Source: an uncultured Prevotellaceae bacterium
Lineage (GTDB): Bacteria; Bacteroidota; Bacteroidia; Bacteroidales; Bacteroidaceae
Assembly: GCA_937891085.1 (NCBI GenBank)
Contig: CALAEY010000131.1
Span: 1 to 63,401 of the forward strand
Length of the DNA stretch: 63,401 nucleotides
Reading direction: 5' to 3'
Shown here: positions 42,560 through 49,953 of the stretch, one piece after another
Layout: every line of letters starts with the position of its first letter
How positions within the stretch are numbered: position 1 is the stretch's first letter
Made by a program: the position numbers and the translations under genes
Notes under the pieces: generated by a model
Database searches by the model: none
Told to the model about the DNA's origin: nothing
What the model saw: the letters and a program-made list of their open reading frames with translations, nothing else

Positions 42560-43872
42560 AGCATCGCTCCCTTCAACGCAGATCCATCTGCGATAAACTC
42601 TCCTAAGCGCACAGGCACTACGACATTGTCATAAGTTCCCTTGCATTCCACTTCCACCTTAATATAATTAGGTGTGAAACCATGCATCACATGCTGAGTC
42701 TTGCTATGCTCCAAAAGCACAGGCATCACCTCACCCATATGACGTTGATAGAAAGCATGCTGCTTCGCATCAGACAATTGCGACATTCGTTCACTGCGCT
42801 CATGCTTAACTTCTGGCATCACCACATAAGGAATCTTCAACGCCATCGTACCAGGACGTTCCGAGTAACTGAACACATGCAGCTTGGTCACATCCAGTCC
42901 TTCTATGAAATGATAGGCATCCTCGAAGTATTCGGATGTCTCTCCTCTATTTCCCACCATCACATCCACACCTATAAAGCAGTGAGGCATCAGTTCTTTG
43001 ATGACCTCCACCTTATGCGCGAAAAGGTCACGATTGTACCTACGCTTCATCAGATGTAAGACTTCATCGCTTCCCGATTGCAAAGGAATATGGAAATGCG
43101 GCATGAAGCGTTTGGAATTGGCCACATAGCTGATGATATCATCAGTAAGCAAATTGGGCTCAATCGAAGAGATGCGATAGCGCTCTATTCCCTCCACCTG
43201 ATCCAACTCCCTCACGAGGTCGTAAAATTTTTCTCCCGTGGTTTTGCCAAAATCGCCGATATTCACACCTGTGATGACAATTTCCTTTCCACCCTCTTTG
43301 GCCACCTCTTCTGCCTGCTTCACCAATGAAGCGATGCTGCCGTTTCGGCTACGTCCGCGTGCCATCGGGATGGTACAATAGGTGCAATAGTAATCACAAC
43401 CATCTTGAACTTTAAGGAAATAGCGGGTCCTATCGCCATGAGAGCATGAAGGAACGAAAGAGCGGATGTCTTGCAAGCGAGACGTAAAATGGGCGCCATG
43501 GTCTTTTTTCTGCAATGCCCCAAGATGTTGCAAGATATCTTTCTTCTGCTCTGCACCGAGCACCACATCCACACCTTTTATATTAGCTACCACCTCTGGC
43601 TTCAGTTGTGCATAGCACCCCATCACTACCACATAGGCATGTGGGTGTTCCTTCACTAATCGATGTATAATCTGTCGGCATTTTCTATCGGCAACCTCCG
43701 TTACCGAGCAGGTATTCACTATACAGATGTCAGCTTCCTCTCCCTCTGCAGCTGTACATACGCCAGCCTTACTGAGTATCTGGGAAACCGTCGAGGTCTC
43801 CGAGAAATTCAGTTTGCATCCCAGTGTATAGTAAACCGCTTTCTTACCCGCTAATGTCAGATTATCTGTCAT
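42556..43872 (-). CDS. mtaB: tRNA N6-threonylcarbamoyladenosine methylthiotransferase MtaB
   Basis: Radical-SAM methylthiotransferase making ms2t6A37 in tRNA. 438 residues with an N-terminal UPF0004 domain with three cluster cysteines (Cys19, Cys55, Cys86), the radical SAM cluster CDYYCTYC (Cys159, 163, 166), and a C-terminal TRAM-like part. TLGCKLNFSET distinguishes it from MiaB and RimO. First gene of the operon with the acyltransferase and glycosyltransferase. Confidence 0.94.
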   Translation of the reverse strand: MTDNLTLAGKKAVYYTLGCKLNFSETSTVSQILSKAGVCTAAEGEEADICIVNTCSVTEVADRKCRQIIHRLVKEHPHAYVVVMGCYAQLKPEVVANIKGVDVVLGAEQKKDILQHLGALQKKDHGAHFTSRLQDIRSFVPSCSHGDRTRYFLKVQDGCDYYCTYCTIPMARGRSRNGSIASLVKQAEEVAKEGGKEIVITGVNIGDFGKTTGEKFYDLVRELDQVEGIERYRISSIEPNLLTDDIISYVANSKRFMPHFHIPLQSGSDEVLHLMKRRYNRDLFAHKVEVIKELMPHCFIGVDVMVGNRGETSEYFEDAYHFIEGLDVTKLHVFSYSERPGTMALKIPYVVMPEVKHERSERMSQLSDAKQHAFYQRHMGEVMPVLLEHSKTQHVMHGFTPNYIKVEVECKGTYDNVVVPVRLGEFIADGSALKGAML

Positions 43873-43893
43873 ACCTATTGCACATTTTCAGCA

Positions 43894-43901
43894 CAAAAAT
43901 A
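43894..43901 (-). promoter_or_regulatory. Bacteroidetes -7 element for mtaB operon
   Basis: TATTTTTG on the minus strand, 21 bp before the mtaB ATG; divergent from the ligase promoter. Confidence 0.55.
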
Positions 43902-43922
43902 CAACAATAAAAGGATTTTTCC

Positions 43923-43930
43923 TATTTTTG
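43923..43930 (+). promoter_or_regulatory. Bacteroidetes -7 element for the acyl-CoA ligase gene
   Basis: TATTTTTG, 22 bp before the ATG at 43953; -33 not distinct. Confidence 0.55.
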
Positions 43931-43952
43931 CACCCAAATAAGGGATTTAGCC

Positions 43953-45629
43953 ATGATTGCAGAGAAATTTATCAAACTTTACGAGAAGAGTTTTCGTGAA
44001 AACTGGGATCTGAAATGTCTGACAGACTATGGCGAATCCAGCACATTCACTTATGGAGAGGTAGCGAAAGAAATCGCCCGCATCCACCTTATTTTCAAGC
44101 ATTGCCAACTGCGAAGAGGCGACAAGGTTGCCATCATTGGAAAGAACAATACGCGCTGGTGCATTTCATTCTTGGCAACGATAACCTATGGTGCCATCGC
44201 GGTGCCTATCTTGCAAGACTTCAACCCTAGCGATGTGCATTATATCATCAATCATTCCGAGTCTTCTTTCCTCTTTACTAGCGACTTGATCTGGGAGCGA
44301 TTGGAAGAAGAGAAACTTCCCGATATCCGTGGAGTTTTCTCACTGTCGGACTTCCGCTGTCTTTATCAGAGAGACGGAGAATCTATCCAATACTTCCTAA
44401 AGCATCTCGAAGAGCAAATGCAGACTAGCTATCCGCAAGGGTTCAGCAAGGAGGATGTGATCTATACCGACCTTGACAACGATAAGGTCATGCTCATCAA
44501 TTACACCTCAGGAACCACAGGATTCAGTAAAGGAGTGATGTTGACAGGCAATAACCTGGCAGGAAATGTGGTCTATGGCATTCGCTCTGAATTATTAAAG
44601 AGGCAAGAGAATGTGCTCTCATTCCTTCCTTTAGCCCACATGTATGGCTGTGCATTCGACTTTCTTACGGCTGTTGCAGTAGGAACACACGTCACTCTTC
44701 TAGGCAAGACACCATCCCCCAAGATCCTGCTGACGGCCTTTGAGGAAGTCAAGCCCAATCTCATCATTACGGTGCCATTGGTCATTGAAAAAATCTATAA
44801 AAACATCATCCTTCCCCTTATTCAGAAGAAAGGCATGAAGATGGCTCTAAGCATTCCGATGCTCAACGCACAGATATACGCGCAAATCCGCAAGAAGTTG
44901 GTCGATGCATTGGGAGGTCGTTTCAAGGAAGTCATCATCGGAGGGGCTGCCCTGAATCCTGAAGTGGAGGAATTCTTCCACCGGATCAAGTTCCCATTTA
45001 CTGTGGGGTATGGCATGACGGAATGCGCACCACTGATTAGCCATCAATACTGGGATAAGTTTGTACCCACTTCTTCTGGAAAGCTATTGGAAGGTTTCAT
45101 GGAAGCCCGACTTTCTAAGGTTGATCCTAAAACGGGCATCGGAGAACTAGAAGTCAGAGGCGAAAATGTGATGAAAGGCTATTACAAGAACGAAGAGGCA
45201 ACTAGAGAAGCATTCACAGAGGACGGATGGCTTCGCACGGGCGACTTAGGAACTATCGATGCCGACCATAATATCTATCTGCGAGGAAGAACTAAAACCA
45301 TGATCCTTGGATCTAACGGGCAGAATATCTTCCCTGAAGAACTGGAATCAAGACTCAACAATCTACCTTTTGTGTTGGAGAGCTTAGTCGTGGAATCAAA
45401 TAAAAAGTTGGTGGCATTGGTTTACCCCGACTTTGATGCTTTGAATTCCCTAGGTCTCAACACCCCAGAAAGTCTGAAAGCCATCATGGATCAGAACCTT
45501 GAAACCCTCAACAAAAGTGTAGGTGCCTACGAAAAGGTAAGTCGCATCCAGATCTTCCCTACTGAGTTTGAGAAGACTCCGAAGCGCAGCATCAAGCGCT
45601 ACCTATACAATAGTGTAAATGAGAATTAA
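43953..45629 (+). CDS. AMP-dependent long-chain acyl-CoA synthetase
   Basis: ANL-superfamily ligase of 558 residues, likely a fatty acid:CoA ligase at the inner membrane face. YTSGTTGFSKGVMLTG at about 184-199 is the AMP-binding loop; YGMTECAPLIS and the hinge WLRTGDLGTID follow; the C-terminal GSNGQNIFPEELE and KTPKRSIKRYLY complete the fold, with the last lysine region intact. The exact chain length cannot be inferred. Transcribed with the small lipoprotein downstream. Confidence 0.9.
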   Translation: MIAEKFIKLYEKSFRENWDLKCLTDYGESSTFTYGEVAKEIARIHLIFKHCQLRRGDKVAIIGKNNTRWCISFLATITYGAIAVPILQDFNPSDVHYIINHSESSFLFTSDLIWERLEEEKLPDIRGVFSLSDFRCLYQRDGESIQYFLKHLEEQMQTSYPQGFSKEDVIYTDLDNDKVMLINYTSGTTGFSKGVMLTGNNLAGNVVYGIRSELLKRQENVLSFLPLAHMYGCAFDFLTAVAVGTHVTLLGKTPSPKILLTAFEEVKPNLIITVPLVIEKIYKNIILPLIQKKGMKMALSIPMLNAQIYAQIRKKLVDALGGRFKEVIIGGAALNPEVEEFFHRIKFPFTVGYGMTECAPLISHQYWDKFVPTSSGKLLEGFMEARLSKVDPKTGIGELEVRGENVMKGYYKNEEATREAFTEDGWLRTGDLGTIDADHNIYLRGRTKTMILGSNGQNIFPEELESRLNNLPFVLESLVVESNKKLVALVYPDFDALNSLGLNTPESLKAIMDQNLETLNKSVGAYEKVSRIQIFPTEFEKTPKRSIKRYLYNSVNEN

Positions 45630-45640
45630 AACTAAATGAT

Positions 45641-45877
45641 ATGAGAAAGTTATTATTCATTATGACGGCATTCGTTGCACTTTCCGTTGCTTCATGCGGC
45701 AATGGCAGCAGCGAAAAGCCTATGTCGGCTGCAGACTCTATCCGTCTGCAGGATTCTATCGATGCGCTGATGCAGGCAGAGCAAGAGGCTTTGGAGATAC
45801 AACAAGCTGAAGCGGCTGCAGAACAAGCAGCTCAAGAAGCAGCAAAATCAGGAAGAGGCCTCTCAGCAGGTCGCTGA
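45641..45877 (+). CDS. Small Ala/Glu/Gln-rich lipoprotein
   Basis: Predicted lipoprotein of 78 residues: leader ending in ASC with Cys19, then a low-complexity helical region dominated by A, E and Q. No known function. Near the 3' end a second frame also reads through low-complexity codons (QQNQEEASQQVADYN) up to the terminator, so a small indel near 45840 is possible. Starts 11 bp after the ligase and ends before the terminator at 45900. Confidence 0.65.
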   Translation: MRKLLFIMTAFVALSVASCGNGSSEKPMSAADSIRLQDSIDALMQAEQEALEIQQAEAAAEQAAQEAAKSGRGLSAGR

Positions 45878-45899
45878 TTACAACTGTGTAAATAAGAAA

Positions 45900-45933
45900 C
45901 GGGGAACCTGATTAGGCTCCCCGCTATTCTTTT
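45900..45933. terminator. Bidirectional terminator between lipoprotein and rplI
   Basis: CGGGGAACC (45900-45908) and GGCTCCCCG (45915-45923) form a 9-bp stem with one mismatch, followed by a T-rich run. The rplI stop lies 19 bp beyond, on the opposite strand. Confidence 0.8.
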
Positions 45934-45951
45934 GGAAAGGATCTTCTTCTA

Positions 45952-46398
45952 TTAAGCTTCTTCTGCAACAACCTCGAAAGGTACTTCTGCAGAAATCTCC
46001 TTATGCAGCTTCACTTTTGCTACATAGTTACCAACAGCCTTCACATCAGCTACCTCGATGGCCTTACGGTCAATCTCGTAACCAAGCTTCTTGAGCTCAT
46101 CAGCAATCTGGAGGCTATTCACTGAACCATAAATGGTACCAGTCTGGCTAACCTTCGTAGCTATTACCAATGAAACCTTATTCAGCTGCTCAGCAAGAGT
46201 AGCAGCGTCAGCTTTGATCTTCTCCAGCTTATGAGCACGCTGTCTCAGGTTCTCTGCCAATACTTTCTTTGCAGACTCAGTAGCGATGACAGCTTTACCT
46301 GTTGGGATAAGGTAGTTGCGGCCATAACCAGGTTTTACGTTAACGATATCGTCTTTGTAACCCAAATTGATTACGTCTTCTTTTAAAATAATTTGCAT
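45952..46398 (-). CDS. rplI: 50S ribosomal protein L9
   Basis: 148 residues; binds 23S rRNA near the L1 stalk. N-terminal MQIILKEDVINLGYKDDIVNVKPGYGRNYLIP is the family signature, linked by the long central helix to the C-terminal domain. Last gene of the rpsF-rpsR-rplI operon, 19 bp after rpsR. Confidence 0.98.
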   Translation of the reverse strand: MQIILKEDVINLGYKDDIVNVKPGYGRNYLIPTGKAVIATESAKKVLAENLRQRAHKLEKIKADAATLAEQLNKVSLVIATKVSQTGTIYGSVNSLQIADELKKLGYEIDRKAIEVADVKAVGNYVAKVKLHKEISAEVPFEVVAEEA

Positions 46399-46417
46399 AC
46401 TATCTCCTCCTCTTTAA

Positions 46418-46690
46418 TTATTTCATCATATCTGTTACATAAGGAAGCAATGCCAAATGGCGTGCGCGCTTAACGGCCTGAGCAACTCGACGCTGGAACT
46501 TCAGAGAAGTACCGGTGATGCGACGTGGGAGAATCTTACCCTGCTCGTTGAGGAACTTCTTCAGGAACTCAGGATCTTTGTAATCGATGTACTTGATACC
46601 TGCCTTCTTGAAACGGCAATACTTTTTCTTCTTAACATCTACTGAAGGTGGTGTTAAATATCTGATTTCTGACTGTACTTGCTGTGCCAT
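46418..46690 (-). CDS. rpsR: 30S ribosomal protein S18
   Basis: 90 residues; forms a heterodimer with S6 on the 30S platform. Signature KYCRFKKAGIKYIDYKDPEFLKKFLNEQGKILPRRITGTSLKFQRRVAQAVKRARHLALLP is present in shortened form at about 22-85. It starts 2 bp after the rpsF stop. Confidence 0.98.
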   Translation of the reverse strand: MAQQVQSEIRYLTPPSVDVKKKKYCRFKKAGIKYIDYKDPEFLKKFLNEQGKILPRRITGTSLKFQRRVAQAVKRARHLALLPYVTDMMK

Positions 46691-46692
46691 AA

Positions 46693-47037
46693 TTAATCCT
46701 CCTTTTTACTTGATTTCAAATTTCTTCTCTTTTCAGCATACTCAGCAGCGAACTTGTCCTGACGGAAAGTCAAGAAACGGAGCACGCGCTCATCACGACG
46801 GAAGTTCAGTTCCAACTTAGCGATTAATGTAGGCTCTGCCTCAAACTCAATCAGCTGATAGAAACCCGTTGACTTCTTCTGGATAGGATAAGCCAACTTC
46901 TTGAGTCCCCAGCCTTCTTCATTCACAATCTTAGCACCTCCATCAGTGAGGATGCCCTTGAATTTTTCTACCGCTTCCTTCATCTGGTCATCAGACAAAA
47001 CGGGAGTTAAAATGAAAACGGTTTCGTACTTGTTCAT
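46693..47037 (-). CDS. rpsF: 30S ribosomal protein S6
   Basis: 114 residues; N-terminal YETVFILTPVLSDDQMKEAV and GLKKLAYPIQKKSTGFYQLIEFE blocks are diagnostic. First gene of the S6-S18-L9 operon, read from a perfect promoter at 47082-47113 with a leader of about 40 nt. Confidence 0.98.
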   Translation of the reverse strand: MNKYETVFILTPVLSDDQMKEAVEKFKGILTDGGAKIVNEEGWGLKKLAYPIQKKSTGFYQLIEFEAEPTLIAKLELNFRRDERVLRFLTFRQDKFAAEYAEKRRNLKSSKKED

Positions 47038-47081
47038 ACTAACTTAAAATAAATTGAATTATAGTTTTAAAAAATGCGGTG

Positions 47082-47113
47082 CAAAGATAGACTTTTTATT
47101 TAGTTCTGCCAAA
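47082..47113 (-). promoter_or_regulatory. Bacteroidetes promoter of rpsF-rpsR-rplI
   Basis: Minus strand TTTG (47110-47113), 20 nt, TATCTTTG (47082-47089): full consensus. Confidence 0.85.
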
Positions 47114-47286
47114 CTTATCTTGTTTTATTTGCAAAAAACATCGTTTTAGATACTACTAAAAAATATTTTTGGGGGTCGGAACGCATTTTTTCGCCAAATT
47201 ATTTCTTTCATTGAATAATTATAACTTTCTTTGTAAATGATTTAGCTACAAAGATTATAATAATAACAATTAAAGAATAAATTAAG

Positions 47287-47451
47287 ATGAAACATTTAGG
47301 TGTAATACTGATTATCTTGGCAGCAATCGTGCTCGTTGCTTGCGAGTTTACTGGAAATGTAAACAACAATGTCATTCTGTTCAGTTCAGTGGGTGTTATG
47401 ATCGTTGGTCTGATTCTGCACATTTGGCTGAATAAGAAATATGTTGACTGA
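47287..47451 (+). CDS. Small two-helix membrane protein
   Basis: A 54-residue ORF between divergent rpsF and the rprY terminator. It starts MKHLGVILIILAAIVLVAC, has a short polar loop EFTGNVNNN, then a second hydrophobic segment SSVGVMIVGLILHIWL, and ends NKKYVD. The two-helix topology, the strong terminator 22 bp past its stop and the AT-rich spacing before its ATG argue for a real gene. The Cys at residue 19 follows a leader-like stretch, but no clear lipobox. Function unknown. Confidence 0.72.
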   Translation: MKHLGVILIILAAIVLVACEFTGNVNNNVILFSSVGVMIVGLILHIWLNKKYVD

Positions 47452-47473
47452 TTGTTTGCTGTTTTAAAAGACA

Positions 47474-47510
47474 AAGGAGGAATGACATCTGCCATTCCTC
47501 CTTCTTTTTT
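47474..47510. terminator. Bidirectional terminator for the small membrane protein and rprY
   Basis: AAGGAGGAATG (47474-47484) and CATTCCTCCTT (47493-47503) pair perfectly over 11 bp, followed by CTTTTTT. The rprY stop is 12 bp away on the opposite strand. Confidence 0.88.
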
Positions 47511-47521
47511 GCCTCACCTTT

Positions 47522-48223
47522 TTATACTTCTTTCTCAGGAGTTATGAGCTTATAGCCTTTACCATGGATATTGATGATCTCGATGGAGTCATCTTCTCTG
47601 AGATGCTTACGCAGTTTGGTGATATACACATCCATACTACGGGCATTGAAATAGTTGTCATCTATCCAAATGGTCTTCAACGCAAAGTCACGTTGCAAGA
47701 TCTCATTAGCATGCGCACAGAGCAAGCTAAGCAGTTCGGACTCCTTAGTGGTGAGCTTGGTCTGCTTATCACCCAGAGAGAGGATCTGTTTCTGCGTATC
47801 GAAGGTGAACTTACCCAGTTTGTAAACACTGCTCTCCTTGTTTTTCTTACCACGTACACGACGGAGGATAGCTTCGATTCTGAAAGTCAGCTCTTCCATG
47901 CTGAAAGGTTTGGTGATATAGTCGTCTGCACCAATCTTGAAACCTTCCAGGATATCTTCCTTCAGCGTCTTAGCAGTGAGGAAAATAATAGGAATCTCCG
48001 TATTCACGGCACGAACTTCCTGTGCCAGAGTGAAGCCGTCTTTCTTAGGCATCATCACATCGAAGACACAGATGTCATACTTATTCTTCTGGAATGCCTT
48101 AAAACCAGCATCTCCGTCAGGATACAGCTCTGCAGCATAACCCTTAGCCTGCAAGTACTCTCTCAAAAGCATGCCAAGATTCTCATCATCTTCGCACAAC
48201 AGGATACGTAATTTCTCTTCCAT
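47522..48223 (-). CDS. rprY: OmpR-family response regulator RprY
   Basis: 233 residues: receiver domain with phospho-acceptor Asp55 (FDVMMPKKDG), acidic pocket EDD at 11-13 and Lys in TAKTL, then a winged-helix DNA-binding domain (RSMDVYITKLRKHLREDD, GKGYKLI). It closely matches what I recall of Bacteroides RprY, known from tetracycline-related regulation and central metabolism. It lies 13 bp after its kinase gene. Confidence 0.92.
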   Translation of the reverse strand: MEEKLRILLCEDDENLGMLLREYLQAKGYAAELYPDGDAGFKAFQKNKYDICVFDVMMPKKDGFTLAQEVRAVNTEIPIIFLTAKTLKEDILEGFKIGADDYITKPFSMEELTFRIEAILRRVRGKKNKESSVYKLGKFTFDTQKQILSLGDKQTKLTTKESELLSLLCAHANEILQRDFALKTIWIDDNYFNARSMDVYITKLRKHLREDDSIEIINIHGKGYKLITPEKEV

Positions 48224-48236
48224 AATGCTATCGTTT

Positions 48237-49781
48237 TTAGTTAATAATATCTGAATCCTTCATCAGGGGCAATGAAATGATGAACTTGGTTCCTTCATTC
48301 AGTTCGCTTTCTGCCTTGATGGTTCCTTTATGGTCTGTTATAATCTTCTTCACATAAGCCAATCCTAAGCCGAATCCCTTCACGTCATGCACATTGCCTG
48401 TATGTACGCGATAGAACTTCTCGAAAATCTTCTTCAGGTCTTCCTTCTTGATGCCTATGCCATTATCCTGAATGGAGATCATCAATCTGTCGGCTTCATT
48501 CCAAGTACGTACATTCAAACGAAGGTCAACCTCTTGATTGCGATACTTCACGGCATTGTCCATCAGGTTGAATATCACATTCGTGATGTGCATTTCATCC
48601 ACATAGATGAAAGGATTATCGGCATCAAGTTCGGTCTCTATCTGTCCGCCAAACTTCTCTACTTTCAGATGGAACGTATTCACTACCCCATAAATCAGTT
48701 CGTTGGCATCAACCTCCTTCTTCTTCAGCGTTGCCTTTTGCCTATCGAACATAGACATCTGGAGTACTTTCTCCACTTGGAACCTCAGGCGCTTGGTTTC
48801 ATCGTTGATGATGCCAGAGACATGCTCGAACATCGCAGGCGACTTCGACACCGAAGGATCATTGAGCATCTGCGCTGCCAATGAGATGGTTGATATAGGT
48901 GTCTTGAACTCATGCGTCATATTGTTGATAAAGTCGTTCTTCATCTCTGTCAGTTTCTTCTGTCGGAAGATAATGTAGATGGTGAAGATAAAGGTCACCA
49001 GCAATACCACAGTGAAGATAACAGACGGAATCATGAAACTCACAGAGTCGAATATATAACTCGACTTACCTGGGAAATGCACCTGCAGCGTACTCATTCG
49101 GGCAGGAGGATCATTCAGGAACAACGGCTGAGAATAGGTACTCTTACTGCCTTCCACCGCATAGTCAGAACAACGGTAGATTTCCTTCCCGTCGGCATCC
49201 GTCACACGGAAATGATAGGTCAGGTTGATGCCATTATCCTGCAATCCCTGTTTCAGATACTGATCCAGATTGACATAATTCACACGTTCATCAAGCGGAC
49301 GATCACTGGCATAGTAGATCATCTGCCATACCACCTCTTCCAACAAACCTTTCTGATAAAGGTATCTCGTCTTCAGCAAATCTGCCATTGTGCGGGAAGT
49401 CTGCGGAATGGTCCTTGCCCCATGATTTCTGGAGATAACCACCCCCGTAGGAAATTCCTGCTGAGGTTCAGAAAACTGCTTCAGTTCTATCCTTGAACCA
49501 TCAGGTCCGGTGATAAAACGCTGCTGACTACCCTGCCTGCTTTGCGACCCCTCAGTATACATCTGCTTGTCAGAATTAGAGATATCTTCACGCAGCCAGC
49601 GCTCCACTTCCTCTGCCTCTACATCTTCAGACACACTCATCAGGGCACGTTTCACAGACTCGTCAAACTGCTCGTTGCGCATCTTGGCCATCTCCTCTAT
49701 ATAGCTGATCTGCAAATAGAGGAGGATGAGGAAAGATGCCCCCATCACTATACCCAATATCCAAATCGTTCTCTTCTTCAT
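48237..49781 (-). CDS. rprX: Sensor histidine kinase RprX
   Basis: 514 residues. Membrane segments at about 6-26 and 248-272 flank a periplasmic sensor domain. The dimerisation helix carries His290 in MTHEFKTPIST; ATPase motifs NLMDNAVKYRN (N box), QDNGIGIKKEDL (G1) and GFGLGLAYVKKI (G2) are intact. It is the cognate partner of RprY downstream. A -7 element at 49804-49811 would drive both. Confidence 0.92.
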   Translation of the reverse strand: MKKRTIWILGIVMGASFLILLYLQISYIEEMAKMRNEQFDESVKRALMSVSEDVEAEEVERWLREDISNSDKQMYTEGSQSRQGSQQRFITGPDGSRIELKQFSEPQQEFPTGVVISRNHGARTIPQTSRTMADLLKTRYLYQKGLLEEVVWQMIYYASDRPLDERVNYVNLDQYLKQGLQDNGINLTYHFRVTDADGKEIYRCSDYAVEGSKSTYSQPLFLNDPPARMSTLQVHFPGKSSYIFDSVSFMIPSVIFTVVLLVTFIFTIYIIFRQKKLTEMKNDFINNMTHEFKTPISTISLAAQMLNDPSVSKSPAMFEHVSGIINDETKRLRFQVEKVLQMSMFDRQKATLKKKEVDANELIYGVVNTFHLKVEKFGGQIETELDADNPFIYVDEMHITNVIFNLMDNAVKYRNQEVDLRLNVRTWNEADRLMISIQDNGIGIKKEDLKKIFEKFYRVHTGNVHDVKGFGLGLAYVKKIITDHKGTIKAESELNEGTKFIISLPLMKDSDIIN

Positions 49782-49803
49782 GCCTGAGTGTTAAATTACA
49801 TCA

Positions 49804-49811
49804 CAAAAATA
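49804..49811 (-). promoter_or_regulatory. Bacteroidetes -7 element for rprX-rprY
   Basis: TATTTTTG on the minus strand, 22 bp before the rprX ATG. Confidence 0.55.
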
Positions 49812-49889
49812 ACTAAAATAAATCTAACTTTTTTACTTTTACGTAAAAATTAACCAGAATACGGCGTTTTTTTGTTTTATTAGCATAAA

Positions 49890-49932
49890 GAAAGGCCGCT
49901 ACCATAAGCTTGGCTTATCGCAGCGACCTTTC
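49890..49932 (-). terminator. Terminator of the EF-G2 gene
   Basis: A stem of about 20 bp with few mismatches between 49890-49909 and 49913-49932 (GAAAGG at one end, CCTTTC at the other). On the minus strand it is followed by a T-rich stretch. Confidence 0.75.
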
Positions 49933-49953
49933 CAATGCATTTATGGAAAAAGA

